Program-made: the position numbers and the translations under genes
DNA from: Mrakia gelida
Taxonomy: Eukaryota > Basidiomycota > Tremellomycetes > Cystofilobasidiales > Mrakiaceae
Reading direction: 5' to 3'
Assembly (NCBI GenBank): GCA_024345305.1
Contig: BRON01000023.1
Location: 123,209 to 187,208, forward strand
DNA: 64,000 nt
Notes under the pieces: generated by a model
What the model saw: only the letters and a program-made list of their open reading frames with translations
Told to the model about the DNA's origin: nothing
Database searches by the model: none
Shown: positions 1 to 8,690 of the stretch, in pieces
How the letters are laid out: every line of letters starts with the position of its first letter
Position numbering within the stretch: the stretch's first letter is position 1

Positions 1-252
1 TACTCTCCCGGCCTCCACGATCAGCATCAGGATCCTCCCCCCATCATTGAATTCGAATCCCAGGAACACTTCATCCCGGAACGGATCCTCGCTCACGAAC
101 ATCGTCCTGACGGAACCTACTACCTCGTTCACTGGGAAGGATATCAAGATTTCGACGACACTTGGGAACCGGCCAACGGACTTGCTCGACTTCGAGTTCT
201 CAACTCTTATCTTCGCTCTCACAAGGATGCTCGCCCTAGGAAAGGTTCTTAG
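1..252 (+). CDS. Ty3/gypsy chromovirus Pol, C-terminal chromodomain (5' partial)
   Basis: Frame 1 is open from the window edge to TAG at 250-252 (83 residues) and has no ATG of its own, being the tail of a longer reading frame. It contains the chromodomain pattern: ERILAHEH, then YYLVHWEGY, then DTWEPANGL, matching the aromatic-rich core (Y/W/Y) of chromodomains fused to the integrase end of chromoviruses. Such domains steer integration toward particular chromatin. A purine-rich stretch (about 277-287, AGATGGGGGA) and an LTR beginning TGTCAGG follow directly, the expected order for the 3' end of a gypsy element. The rest of the element lies left of the window. Seen: frame, motif, PPT and LTR order. 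Inferred: that it is one contiguous element. Confidence 0.85.
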   Translation, partial: YSPGLHDQHQDPPPIIEFESQEHFIPERILAHEHRPDGTYYLVHWEGYQDFDDTWEPANGLARLRVLNSYLRSHKDARPRKGS

Positions 253-289
253 ACGCTCGAGAGACCTTCGCGTCTTAGATGGGGGATTA

Positions 290-653
290 TGTCAGGGAAT
301 CAGGTTTCAGCTCCTTCTTGTTTCACTCTCCCTTACTCTTTCCCTTTCTTCCCCCTACTTCCCTTTCACCGCTACTAGTCCTTTGTTCTCAGCTACGCGT
401 TCTGCCTTTGTCCCTTTGTTCATAACTCTTCCCCTGTTATCGTTTCAGCCTTCAAAGTCTTTTGTTCTTTCTTCCCTTTGATCGCTTCGCCTCCCTTAAA
501 TATGTTCGCCTCGCTTTTCACTTTCTAACCTCTATCTTGAATCACCTTTGGATCATACCTCGTCCTCGTTCCTCGATAAGCACCTGACTTCTCTTCGTCG
601 CGTCGCTCTCGTTCCCTCGCCATCCCCGCTCCTTGCTCGATCCTCACACAACA
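290..653 (+). repeat. Ty3/gypsy 3' LTR
   Basis: About 364 bp, beginning TGTCAGGGAATCAGG and ending CACAACA, right after the gypsy Pol stop and polypurine tract. Related partial copies lie at about 33900-34075 and 52550-52669, which supports the repeat call and the terminal sequence. The last bases merge with Copia sequence that becomes identical to the second Copia copy from position 648, so the exact end is uncertain by a few bases. Confidence 0.75.
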
Positions 654-3600
654 CCACAACTCCTCGTCTCGAGACGCATCGGTTCTTCAAGCTGGAGCCT
701 CTGGACAGTCGAAACTACCAGACCTGGTCTATCCGCATGATGATTGCTCTAGCAGAATCCAAGTGCAAGTCTCTGGTCCTCGGACAAGAGAAGAGACCAG
801 AAAGAGGCGACGAAGGCAGGGAAGGAAAAAGGACGAGCTCAACCTCGGAGAAGCCCGAGGACGTTCCCCTTCCCTTGGGAAGCGAAGAGCTTCTCGCGAA
901 ACAAGACGACTGGGATGCTCGAAACGAATTCGCACTCCACAGGATCCAGATGGCCGTGAGCGACCGAGAACTGATGAAAATATCCTCGGCTGAGCTCGCG
1001 AGCGAAGCCTGGGAAACGCTCAAAGTCGCTCATCGAGTCGAAGGAACAGCAGGGAAGATGATGGTTCAACGAAAGCTCCGAGACCTCCGCATGGATGAGA
1101 GTTCGTCGGTACAGTCATACATCGACGAATTCGAAGAAATCCTCGATGAGGCGACGACTCTCGGCATGGACATCGTCAAGAACCCAGAACAGCTCGCCCT
1201 TCAGTTCCTCGCAGGTCTCCCCAAATCGCTCGAAACCTTCACCGACGTCCTCTCCCTCTCCTACCAAGAATCCGGAAAAGAGCTCACACCAAAAGTAGTC
1301 ACCACCGCTCTACTCACCCACACCCGCACCAAAACCTCACGATCGGACGTCACTCCAAAGGAAGATTCGGCGATGAAGGTTGACAAGGTGGACGCAAGAT
1401 GTCACCACTGCGGGAAGAAGGGACACTTCAAGGCGGAATGTTGGGACGTAGTTGGGAAGCCGAAGGATAGGAAGGGTGGGAAGAAGGGAGGAAGGTTCAG
1501 GAAGGAAGGAGGTGGGCGTCGGAAGGAGGAAGCCAACTCGACGAGCTCGATTTCGGGGGATTGGGGGTTCTCAGCGGCCGCAGGGGTAGGTGACGACGAG
1601 ACAATTTTCGCCGTCGCCGAGGAGGATTGGATTGCCGATAGTGGATGCTCGAATCACATCTGCAACGACCGTAGCAAGCTGAGCGACTACAAACCCTTCG
1701 AAACCTCAGTCAAAGTCGCCAGCAGCAAAGTCATCAAAACGGTCGGAATCGGCAATCTGAAAGTCATCGCGACCGTTGGGAATCGAAAGAGGAAGACGAT
1801 CATTCATGACGTCTACTTCATCCCAAATTTCCCGAACCTCATCTCCATTGGGCAGCTGACGGCTAGAGGCGCGACGGTCGAGTTCTCTCAGCAGGGTTGC
1901 ACATTCAGGAAGAATGGGGAAGTCTTGCTGGTAGGAAAGTCATGGAGGAAAAACCTCTGGAGACTCGAAATCGAACCAAAGCCGGACGACGCGGACCAAA
2001 CGGAAGATAAGATCTCAAAAGAGACGAGCGCAGCCCTCGTCATCAACGAGACGGCAACGGCCGACCAAGCAGTTCTTCTTCACCGGAGGTTGGGACACGC
2101 GTCAGTCACTGCGATGAGGAGACTCTCAGCCGACGGAGTCATCCCAAAAATCAACGAGGAGGACTTCAACAAAATCAAAGAAACGCCGTGCGTCGTTTGC
2201 CTAAAAGGGAAACAACACAAGTCACCATTCCACGACAGCACGAGCCGATCCTCCACTCCTCTCGCACGCGTACATACCGACCTCCAGGGACCAATGCCGG
2301 TTGAGTCAATTACTAGAAAGCGCTACATGTTGGCGATCTGGGATGACGCGACGAACTTCCACTGGACATACGCCCTCGAGCGAAAGTCCGAAGCATTGGA
2401 GACTTTTAAGGTCTGGAAGACTCAGGTCGAGAAGGAGAGAGATCAGAAGGTGAAGGTCCTACGGTCGGATAACGGCGGGGAGTTCACCTCACACGCATTC
2501 AAAGCTTACCTCAAAAAGGAGGGGATCAAGGCTGAAACAACGATTCCCGCGACACCCGAGCAGAATGGGAAGGTAGAGCGAGGAAATCGAACCCTAGAAG
2601 AGAAGATCACGTGTCTACTGCACGACTCAGAGAATCTTCCAGGAGATCGGAGGCGTTTCTGGGTCGAGGCAATGATGACCGCGACTTATCTAATCAACCG
2701 CCTCCCCTCCTCGCCGAACAGAGGGAAGACGCCCTACGAAGCGTACTACGAGGAAAAACCTCCCCTTGCCCATCTCCGAACGTTTGGCTCGATTGCCTAC
2801 GCTCACAACCCCGACCGTCAGAAGCACGAGTCGAAGACGATCCAAACGATCCTTCTTGGCTACGGCGAAGACCATGGGAAGAAGGCTTATCGATTGCTGA
2901 GGACCGACACTGGAAAGATCTACTACTCCCGAAACGTTGAGTTCGACGAGCAACTGCCGCAAAACTCGCTAGGGGGGAAGATGGTGACGCTGGATCTGAC
3001 GGCTCCCAGGATCGAAGAGGTCGAGGAAGACGCGGACATCCCCGACGTCGTTCCGTTGAAACCTCCAACTCCCAAACAAGCAAAACCATCTTGGGAGTAC
3101 GTCCCTGTCGTTGATCAAGACGTGGTCGACGACAGTGGGAGCTATGGGAGAGGTATGCGAAATCGAAAGCGCGAAGTTCAACCAGAAGAATTCGTGAACT
3201 TTGTTCGTCTCGCCCACCCAGACATCACCCCGGATCTCGCAGCGCTACCTGAACCAGCAGTACCATCTTCAACGAAGGAAGCACTATCTTCTCCTCACTC
3301 GGCGTTCTGGAAACAAGCCATGGACGCTGAGATGGAATCAATGGAAGCAAACGGAGTTTGGGAACTGACTGAACTTCCTCTCGACACGAAGGCAGTGGGA
3401 GGAAGGTGGGTCTACGCGCTCAAGCGAGACAAGGGGGGGAAGGTCGAAAAGTTCAAGGCAAGATGGGTCGCCAAGGGATACACCCAACGCGACGGGATCG
3501 ACTACAACGAAACCTACGCGCCTGTCCTGCACCTGAACTCTTTCCGAACCTTTCTCACTATCGCGGCACGCGAAGACCTAGAGCTCCGACAAGGAGACTT

Positions 3601-4867
3601 TAAGACCGCCTTTCTTACCGCCCGACTCGTCGAAACCGTCTATATGGATCAGCCAACTGGTTACGAAACGAGGGGCGAAGGGGGGAAGAAGCTAGTCGCT
3701 CATCTCCTCAAGGCGATTTACGGACTCAAGCAATCGCCCCTCGCGTTTGCGAACCATTCTCGTTCCTTCTTCACCACCATCGATCTGGAGGTTTTCGAAG
3801 CAGACACCTGCCTATACGTGGGTTGGAAGGACAAGAAGAGACGGATGCTGATCCAGTACGTTGACGACTTCGCGGTCGCAGCTTCCTCAGAAAAGGAAAT
3901 CGACGAGATCATGCGTCTCACCAAAGAAGCATTCACGATCGACGACCGAGGCGATCTCTCAGACGGTTTGATGCTCGGGATGAAAGTCAAGAGGGATCGA
4001 TCTCGTAGGACGATCACCTTATCTCAGTCACGATACGTCAAGGAGGTTCTAAGCCGCTTCGACACGTCGACTTTGAGACCAGCCCGAACTCCGATGGACG
4101 AGCACAAGCAGCTCATGATCGAGCAGGACCTTTCGAAGCAGGATCTAGAGCGAGTAAACCAAAGTCGGTATCTCCAGGCTGTCGGATCACTCATGTATCT
4201 CATGGTTTGCACGAGACCCGACCTCGCCTTCTCAGTGGGAGTCGTGAGTCGATTCAGTAGCGACCCCCGAGAGATCCACTGGTCAGCGATCCATCGGATC
4301 TTCCGCTATCTAGCAGGAACATCACATCTTGGCCTAGTCTTGGGAGGAAACCAAGAAGCTCCGTTGCTCGAGATGTGGACGGACGCGGACTACGCGGGCG
4401 ATCACGAAACGCGTCGATCAACCACGGGCTACGTCGTCAAGCTCTACGGCAGCACAGTCGTTTGGGCAAGCAGAAGACAGAGAGCAATCTCCAAGTCCTC
4501 GACAGAGGCGGAGTTCATCGCTCTCTCGCAGGGAGCTCAGAATCTCCTCTGGCTCTCGAAACTCGTTTCTCAACTCGGATACGAAGTCCCCACCATCCCC
4601 GTCCATGTCGACAACCAATCAGCCATTACAACCACGCAGAACGGTCGCCATTCCGAGCGAACGAAACACATCGACATCGCCTACAAGTACGGTCGCGAAC
4701 TATACCAAAACAAGACGATCGCACTCTCCTTCTGCCCGACGGACGCGATGACCGCCGACATCTTCACGAAGGCTCTTGGACGAGAGAAGTTTGAGAAGCA
4801 TCGAAGAATTCTAGGAGTCAGGGATAAGGATGAGGACGCAGCTCATCTCATTGAGTGGGAGTGTTGA
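548..4867 (+). CDS. Copia Gag-Pol, copy 1 (5' end replaced by gypsy LTR)
   Basis: One long frame (1439 codons) coding a Ty1/copia polyprotein: Gag with a CCHC zinc knuckle (CHHCGKKGHFKAEC), aspartic protease (DSGCSNH), integrase with HHCC and DDE residues, reverse transcriptase (YVDDF) and RNase H. From position 648 on the DNA matches the complete element at 55283 onward. The first ~34 residues are encoded by the gypsy LTR, not by Copia, so the 548 ATG is probably an accident of the junction. The native start and the 5' LTR are missing on this side. The stop TGA lies inside the 3' LTR. The body is open, but without its own promoter and primer site in place this copy is unlikely to move as it stands, unless its 5' part lies left of the gypsy element. 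Confidence 0.9.
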   Translation: MDHTSSSFLDKHLTSLRRVALVPSPSPLLARSSHNTTTPRLETHRFFKLEPLDSRNYQTWSIRMMIALAESKCKSLVLGQEKRPERGDEGREGKRTSSTSEKPEDVPLPLGSEELLAKQDDWDARNEFALHRIQMAVSDRELMKISSAELASEAWETLKVAHRVEGTAGKMMVQRKLRDLRMDESSSVQSYIDEFEEILDEATTLGMDIVKNPEQLALQFLAGLPKSLETFTDVLSLSYQESGKELTPKVVTTALLTHTRTKTSRSDVTPKEDSAMKVDKVDARCHHCGKKGHFKAECWDVVGKPKDRKGGKKGGRFRKEGGGRRKEEANSTSSISGDWGFSAAAGVGDDETIFAVAEEDWIADSGCSNHICNDRSKLSDYKPFETSVKVASSKVIKTVGIGNLKVIATVGNRKRKTIIHDVYFIPNFPNLISIGQLTARGATVEFSQQGCTFRKNGEVLLVGKSWRKNLWRLEIEPKPDDADQTEDKISKETSAALVINETATADQAVLLHRRLGHASVTAMRRLSADGVIPKINEEDFNKIKETPCVVCLKGKQHKSPFHDSTSRSSTPLARVHTDLQGPMPVESITRKRYMLAIWDDATNFHWTYALERKSEALETFKVWKTQVEKERDQKVKVLRSDNGGEFTSHAFKAYLKKEGIKAETTIPATPEQNGKVERGNRTLEEKITCLLHDSENLPGDRRRFWVEAMMTATYLINRLPSSPNRGKTPYEAYYEEKPPLAHLRTFGSIAYAHNPDRQKHESKTIQTILLGYGEDHGKKAYRLLRTDTGKIYYSRNVEFDEQLPQNSLGGKMVTLDLTAPRIEEVEEDADIPDVVPLKPPTPKQAKPSWEYVPVVDQDVVDDSGSYGRGMRNRKREVQPEEFVNFVRLAHPDITPDLAALPEPAVPSSTKEALSSPHSAFWKQAMDAEMESMEANGVWELTELPLDTKAVGGRWVYALKRDKGGKVEKFKARWVAKGYTQRDGIDYNETYAPVLHLNSFRTFLTIAAREDLELRQGDFKTAFLTARLVETVYMDQPTGYETRGEGGKKLVAHLLKAIYGLKQSPLAFANHSRSFFTTIDLEVFEADTCLYVGWKDKKRRMLIQYVDDFAVAASSEKEIDEIMRLTKEAFTIDDRGDLSDGLMLGMKVKRDRSRRTITLSQSRYVKEVLSRFDTSTLRPARTPMDEHKQLMIEQDLSKQDLERVNQSRYLQAVGSLMYLMVCTRPDLAFSVGVVSRFSSDPREIHWSAIHRIFRYLAGTSHLGLVLGGNQEAPLLEMWTDADYAGDHETRRSTTGYVVKLYGSTVVWASRRQRAISKSSTEAEFIALSQGAQNLLWLSKLVSQLGYEVPTIPVHVDNQSAITTTQNGRHSERTKHIDIAYKYGRELYQNKTIALSFCPTDAMTADIFTKALGREKFEKHRRILGVRDKDEDAAHLIEWEC

Positions 4868-5167
4868 GAAGTGCGTCATTGAGACGAGCCGCGTCGAGTC
4901 GTTTCTAGCACCTTCTCTCTTCTCTATAGTTCTAGTAGTTTCTCCGTAGGTAGCTTAGTCATCTCTTGTAATAGTAGATATGTCATAGATGCTGCGGAGG
5001 GCTCTCGTAGAGTATATAAGGAGGGCTCGCACTGAAAGGAGGAGGTCTTCACTTGTACTGAAGACCATCCTCCTCCAGGTGAGTTCTACCGTCTCTCGCT
5101 ACTATATCTCGTTTATATATTACTTGTACTGAAGACCATCCTCCTCCAGAGCCGACACCTCACAACA
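4862..5167 (+). repeat. Copia family A 3' LTR (copy 1)
   Basis: 306 bp, TGTTGAGAAG to CTCACAACA. The first six bases encode the last Cys codon and the stop of Gag-Pol. It is followed by ACTTC, the same 5 bp that flank the complete element at 54913-54917 and 59803-59807, so this LTR arrived with the large duplication and not by a separate insertion. Confidence 0.95.
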
Positions 5168-7029
5168 ACTTCTGCCTCCAACTCTTCCACTTCTTCTCTC
5201 CCTCTTCCCTTTTTTTCACCCAAACACCTCCAAACCAACTCACCTACAACCCCAACACTGTTTCTCTACTTTTTCTTCACTTTCACTACTCTACTACTCT
5301 CCCACTCCTTCCGTTGTTGCCAACACTCCTCCAACGCGTCCCTTTCTTCTCTGTTCCAACCAACACCTCAGCGCTGTTCCTCGTCTCCACAACCTATACA
5401 CGATTTTAGCTAGTTGTTTTCACTCTCCAAGACTGTATTCATTGCTGGAAGAGAGATCAGTGGCAACTTGAGCAGGTTAGAGTGCTTTGTCAGAAGGGAG
5501 GACGTGACTGGAACAAAGTGTCATGAAACAATCCCCTTCATCTGGTATCCATAACCTCGAGTGATGTATAGTTGAGACCGACTTTAGATTCCCTTTCGAT
5601 CGCATATACCCACGAATATAGAGGTGGTCTCGTTCTTGTTCTAGTAGCTGTCTAACCCTGCATCCACCCTCTCACATCCCTTCACAAGCACTTCCAGTTT
5701 GGGTCAAGAGCAGCTGCAGCGGCATCGAACATATCGGGAGAACCCTCAAAAGCACCCGAAATGATCTGCGTTGGTTTCAACCAGCTGAGAGAAGATTCGA
5801 GCGAGTTGAACTAGTGCAGAAGGGGAGAGGACGCAACTTGAGCAAGGAGTCCTGAAACAATCCCTTCCATTTCGTATGGAACACCTTGGATGATATACAG
5901 TCGAAATCGGTTCTAACTTCCCTTTCGATCGCATATACTCACGAGAATATAGGGGGGTTCGTTTGTGTTCTACTAGCCGTCAAACAGCGCGTCCACCCTC
6001 TTGCATCTCTTTGCGAGCACTCCCAGCTCCTCAACGAAAGCAGCTAGAGCGACACTGAACATATCCAGAGAACCATCTCATCCATACGAGATCAGAGGTA
6101 GGTCATACAGCAAAGCCAGGGAAGAACTGACAAACATCGAAGGGAGGGAAGGGCGAGATGGAGGGAAGGGAAGGAGAGGTGAGCTCAACGAGAGCTCACA
6201 TGACGAGCGAGAGAGACCTTCCAACACTGCTACAACATCCCTCTACTTCTCCGACCATGGCCCCACTATGCATAACCCATATTCATCCACCAGAACCGAG
6301 GAAAAGGAGCGAGGACTCGCCTCGACAGACTCGACACAGGAAAGGAAGGAGAAGGGTCGAGCTGCCAACACCTGGAGTGGGGATGTCGAGGAAGGGAGAG
6401 GTGGAGCAGAGGGGTAGCGGGAGTGTTTCGCGATGGAAGAGGAGGTATACTAGAGTGGTAGGAAAGAAAGAGCGAGAGGATAGAGTCAGTACGAGAGTCA
6501 GAACTGCATGGGAAGCATGGGAGGAAGGAGAGTCAAGCTCAACAGGACTCCATGAGCGACGAGCATCAACCGTGTAGATCCCCCAAAATCTGAAAACATC
6601 CACCTACGCACCACACCTCTCCTACCACATCCCCAAAGTCCCATCGCGATACGAGCAACAGGGGAAGAGAACGAAAGGAGAGAAGATGGAAAGGAGGGAA
6701 GGAAGGAGGTGAAGGTGGAGCTCACCTTGATCGAGCTCAATCTCTCGTCGCATCCACCCCTACAGGAGATAAAAACCAGATGGAATCCGTCCTATACCAC
6801 CGTAGACTCATAGTGTCGAAGGAGGGACCCGGGGAAAGCGCATGGATAGAAGGAGAGGGGGGGGAGGTGGGTGTTGAGCTTGAACGAACAAGAGGGTCGC
6901 ATGGAGTGGGGAGGTCGAGGGAGGGAGGGGTGGAGCAAGAGGGGTGATGGGAGGGGTTCGCGATGGAAGAGGAGGTATCCTAGAGTGGTAGGAAAGAAAG
7001 AACGAGAGGATAGAGTCAGTACGAGAGTC
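5168..7029. repeat. Subtelomeric flank without genes
   Basis: Starts with pyrimidine-rich repeat (related to the ~160-bp tandem repeat at 54453). It is followed by two diverged ~330-bp units (about 5570-5900 and 5900-6080 onward) that share a segment beginning TTCCCTTTCGATCGCATATA. Next comes purine-rich sequence in which a 530-bp unit begins to repeat (same bases at 6461 and 6991). Several open frames of 100-140 codons cross it, but they are low in complexity, overlap on both strands and show no domain, so I call no gene. Confidence 0.7.
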
Positions 7030-8085
7030 AGGACTGCATGGGGAGCATGAGAAGAAGGAGAGTCAAGCTCAACAGGACTCCATGAGCAACGAGCATCAAC
7101 CGTATAGATCCCTCCAAATCTGAAACCACCAGCCTAGGCACCACAGCTCTCCTACCAGATCCCCAAAGTCCCATCGCGATACGAGCAGCAGGGGAAGAGG
7201 ACGAAAGGAGAGAAGATGGAAAGGAGGGAAGGAAGGAGGTGAAGGTGGAGCTCACCTTGATCGAGCTCAATCTCTCGTCGCATCCACCCCTACAGGAGAT
7301 AAAAACCAGATGGAATCCGTCCTGTACCACCGTAGACTCATAATGTCGAAGGAGGGACCCGGGGAATGCACATGGATAGAAGGAGAGGGGGGAGGAGATG
7401 GGGGTTGAACTTGAACGAACGAGAGGGCCCTTCCATCGACAGTTTCGCTGCCGCTGCGCAACAGTTCTAGCAGTAAATCGAAATCTGAGAACATATTAGT
7501 CAGGAGACTGGGTATAGAGAACACGTTCCCCCTTCGAGCGAGCGAATTTTTCTACCACAAGGCTCAGACTCGCATAGGAGAAAGGAGGAGGAGCTGGGAG
7601 GTGAGCTTGAGCTCAGCACTTTCGAGCTCGAGACGTCGGCAGATTTTCACGCTAGAGCTAAGCCCTCTTTACTGGACCTACTAAAGGTACCCTTCGACGA
7701 CTCCATCTTTTTACATTCCCTGATTTCGGCCTTGAGTATACACGGGAGCTGAAAGAGAGGGGATTGAGCTCCACCGAAAAGAACTCGCGGAAATCAGCTC
7801 GAGCTCGCCCTCTCCTTCGTTTTGAGGTACCTCTCGGGAGATCTGCTGTCGACGATGCAGATTTTATCGTAGAGAGCTGTACTTCTGATACATTGTGCTT
7901 CATGGGTAGATCTCGCTGGTCGTTTTTCCCGTTTGCGATTCGGTCGGGAGGAGAGGGAGAACGAAGCGACGCAAAGTCCGTATCCCTCGGAAAGGCTGTT
8001 GGAACGGTCGAGGGATACGGATCCGTATCCCCAGGGATACGGAAACGACCGTTCCAACGCGTTGGAACGGCACGCATACCGTTAG
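7030..8085. repeat. Subtelomeric repeat unit ending in hairpins
   Basis: Continues the 530-bp tandem unit to about 7420, then a unit that recurs, diverged and inverted, at 61665-62340 and more weakly at about 15540-15840. It ends at 8085 with two perfect 20-bp palindromes and the terminal sequence CGCATACCGTTAG, directly against an LTR. No gene is supported. Confidence 0.65.
8010..8085 (+). other. Hairpin cluster ending in CGCATACCGTTAG
   Basis: Contains the perfect palindromes GGGATACGGATCCGTATCCC and CGTTCCAACGCGTTGGAACG, then CGCATACCGTTAG. The inverted homologue at 61665-61740 keeps both hairpins with different stem bases. Confidence 0.75.
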
Positions 8086-8374
8086 TGTTGAGAAGTGAGC
8101 ACAGAGCTGCGAGGAGATGCTCTCCGTTGCTAGAAGTTTCTACCTTTCACCTTGTCACACCAATTTGTAGATACTTAGTCAGCGTACGTCATAGTTCTAG
8201 TAGGTTCCATAGCTAACTGCGTAGGGGTATTAAGGTAGTCGAAACCTGGCAGGAGATGCTTCTTCACTTGTACTGAAGACCATCGTCCTCCAGGTAAGTC
8301 TCAGCTACACTCTGTTTGCTCCTATACAAACTTGTACTGAAGACCATCGTCCTCCAGCGTTACATGTCACAACA
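8086..8374 (+). repeat. Diverged family A solo LTR
   Basis: 289 bp, TGTTGAGAAGTG to TGTCACAACA. It shares with the family A LTR its ends and a twice-occurring ACTTGTACTGAAGACCATC block, the first copy followed by GTAAGT. The flanks (GTTAG and AAGAG) do not form a target duplication, so it was probably joined here by rearrangement. Confidence 0.8.
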
Positions 8375-8690
8375 AAGAGAGCGAATCGGGATTTTCTTTT
8401 CGGATGTTTTGGGGATCGCGTTTTCAACAGATGACTACAGGAGGGGGAAGAGTACTATATAGAATTAGCTGTTAGATTTGAACCGATTAGAGGATGACTT
8501 TCACACTTTTCAGCCCTCAGGATCGGTCGAAGAAGAGGGAATCGCTCACGTCCGAGGTCTCCAGCCAACAGCACGCCTTCTCGCCTCTTTCTGCCCTCCC
8601 TCCTTCCCTTTCTCCCGGCCATTTCTGATTCATTAACGCCCAAGATCACAACGGATCTGAGGGTATCCGAAGACGAACGAGCAAGGCGTG
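8375..8690. other. Unassigned spacer
   Basis: About 315 bp between the solo LTR and the truncated minus-strand Copia. I see no gene, LTR or clear repeat in it. Confidence 0.5.

Larger units (their letters stand above)
648..7029 (+). repeat. Segmental duplication, left copy
   Basis: 6382 bp matching 55283-61664 at a constant offset of 54635. Every reading frame compared, coding and non-coding, is the same in both copies, so divergence is very low. It covers the Copia body, its 3' LTR and 1.86 kb of subtelomeric flank. The left edge is the gypsy LTR junction; the right edge falls inside a 530-bp tandem unit. Confidence 0.95.

Noticed and set aside
548..648. 548 ATG as the genuine start of Copia Gag
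   Set aside because: Codons 1-34 lie in gypsy LTR sequence that recurs without Copia at 33960-34075, and the complete Copia copy starts differently.
6001..6577. Overlapping 138-139-codon frames on the plus strand (repeated at 60636-61212)
   Set aside because: They overlap each other in different frames inside purine-rich subtelomeric repeat and have relatives in inverted orientation that are not open, so they are chance frames.
8010..8085. Helitron 3' terminus
   Set aside because: The palindrome near the end fits, but the terminus is GTTAG instead of CTRR and the following base differs between copies (T, A, C); no replicase-helicase gene is present.
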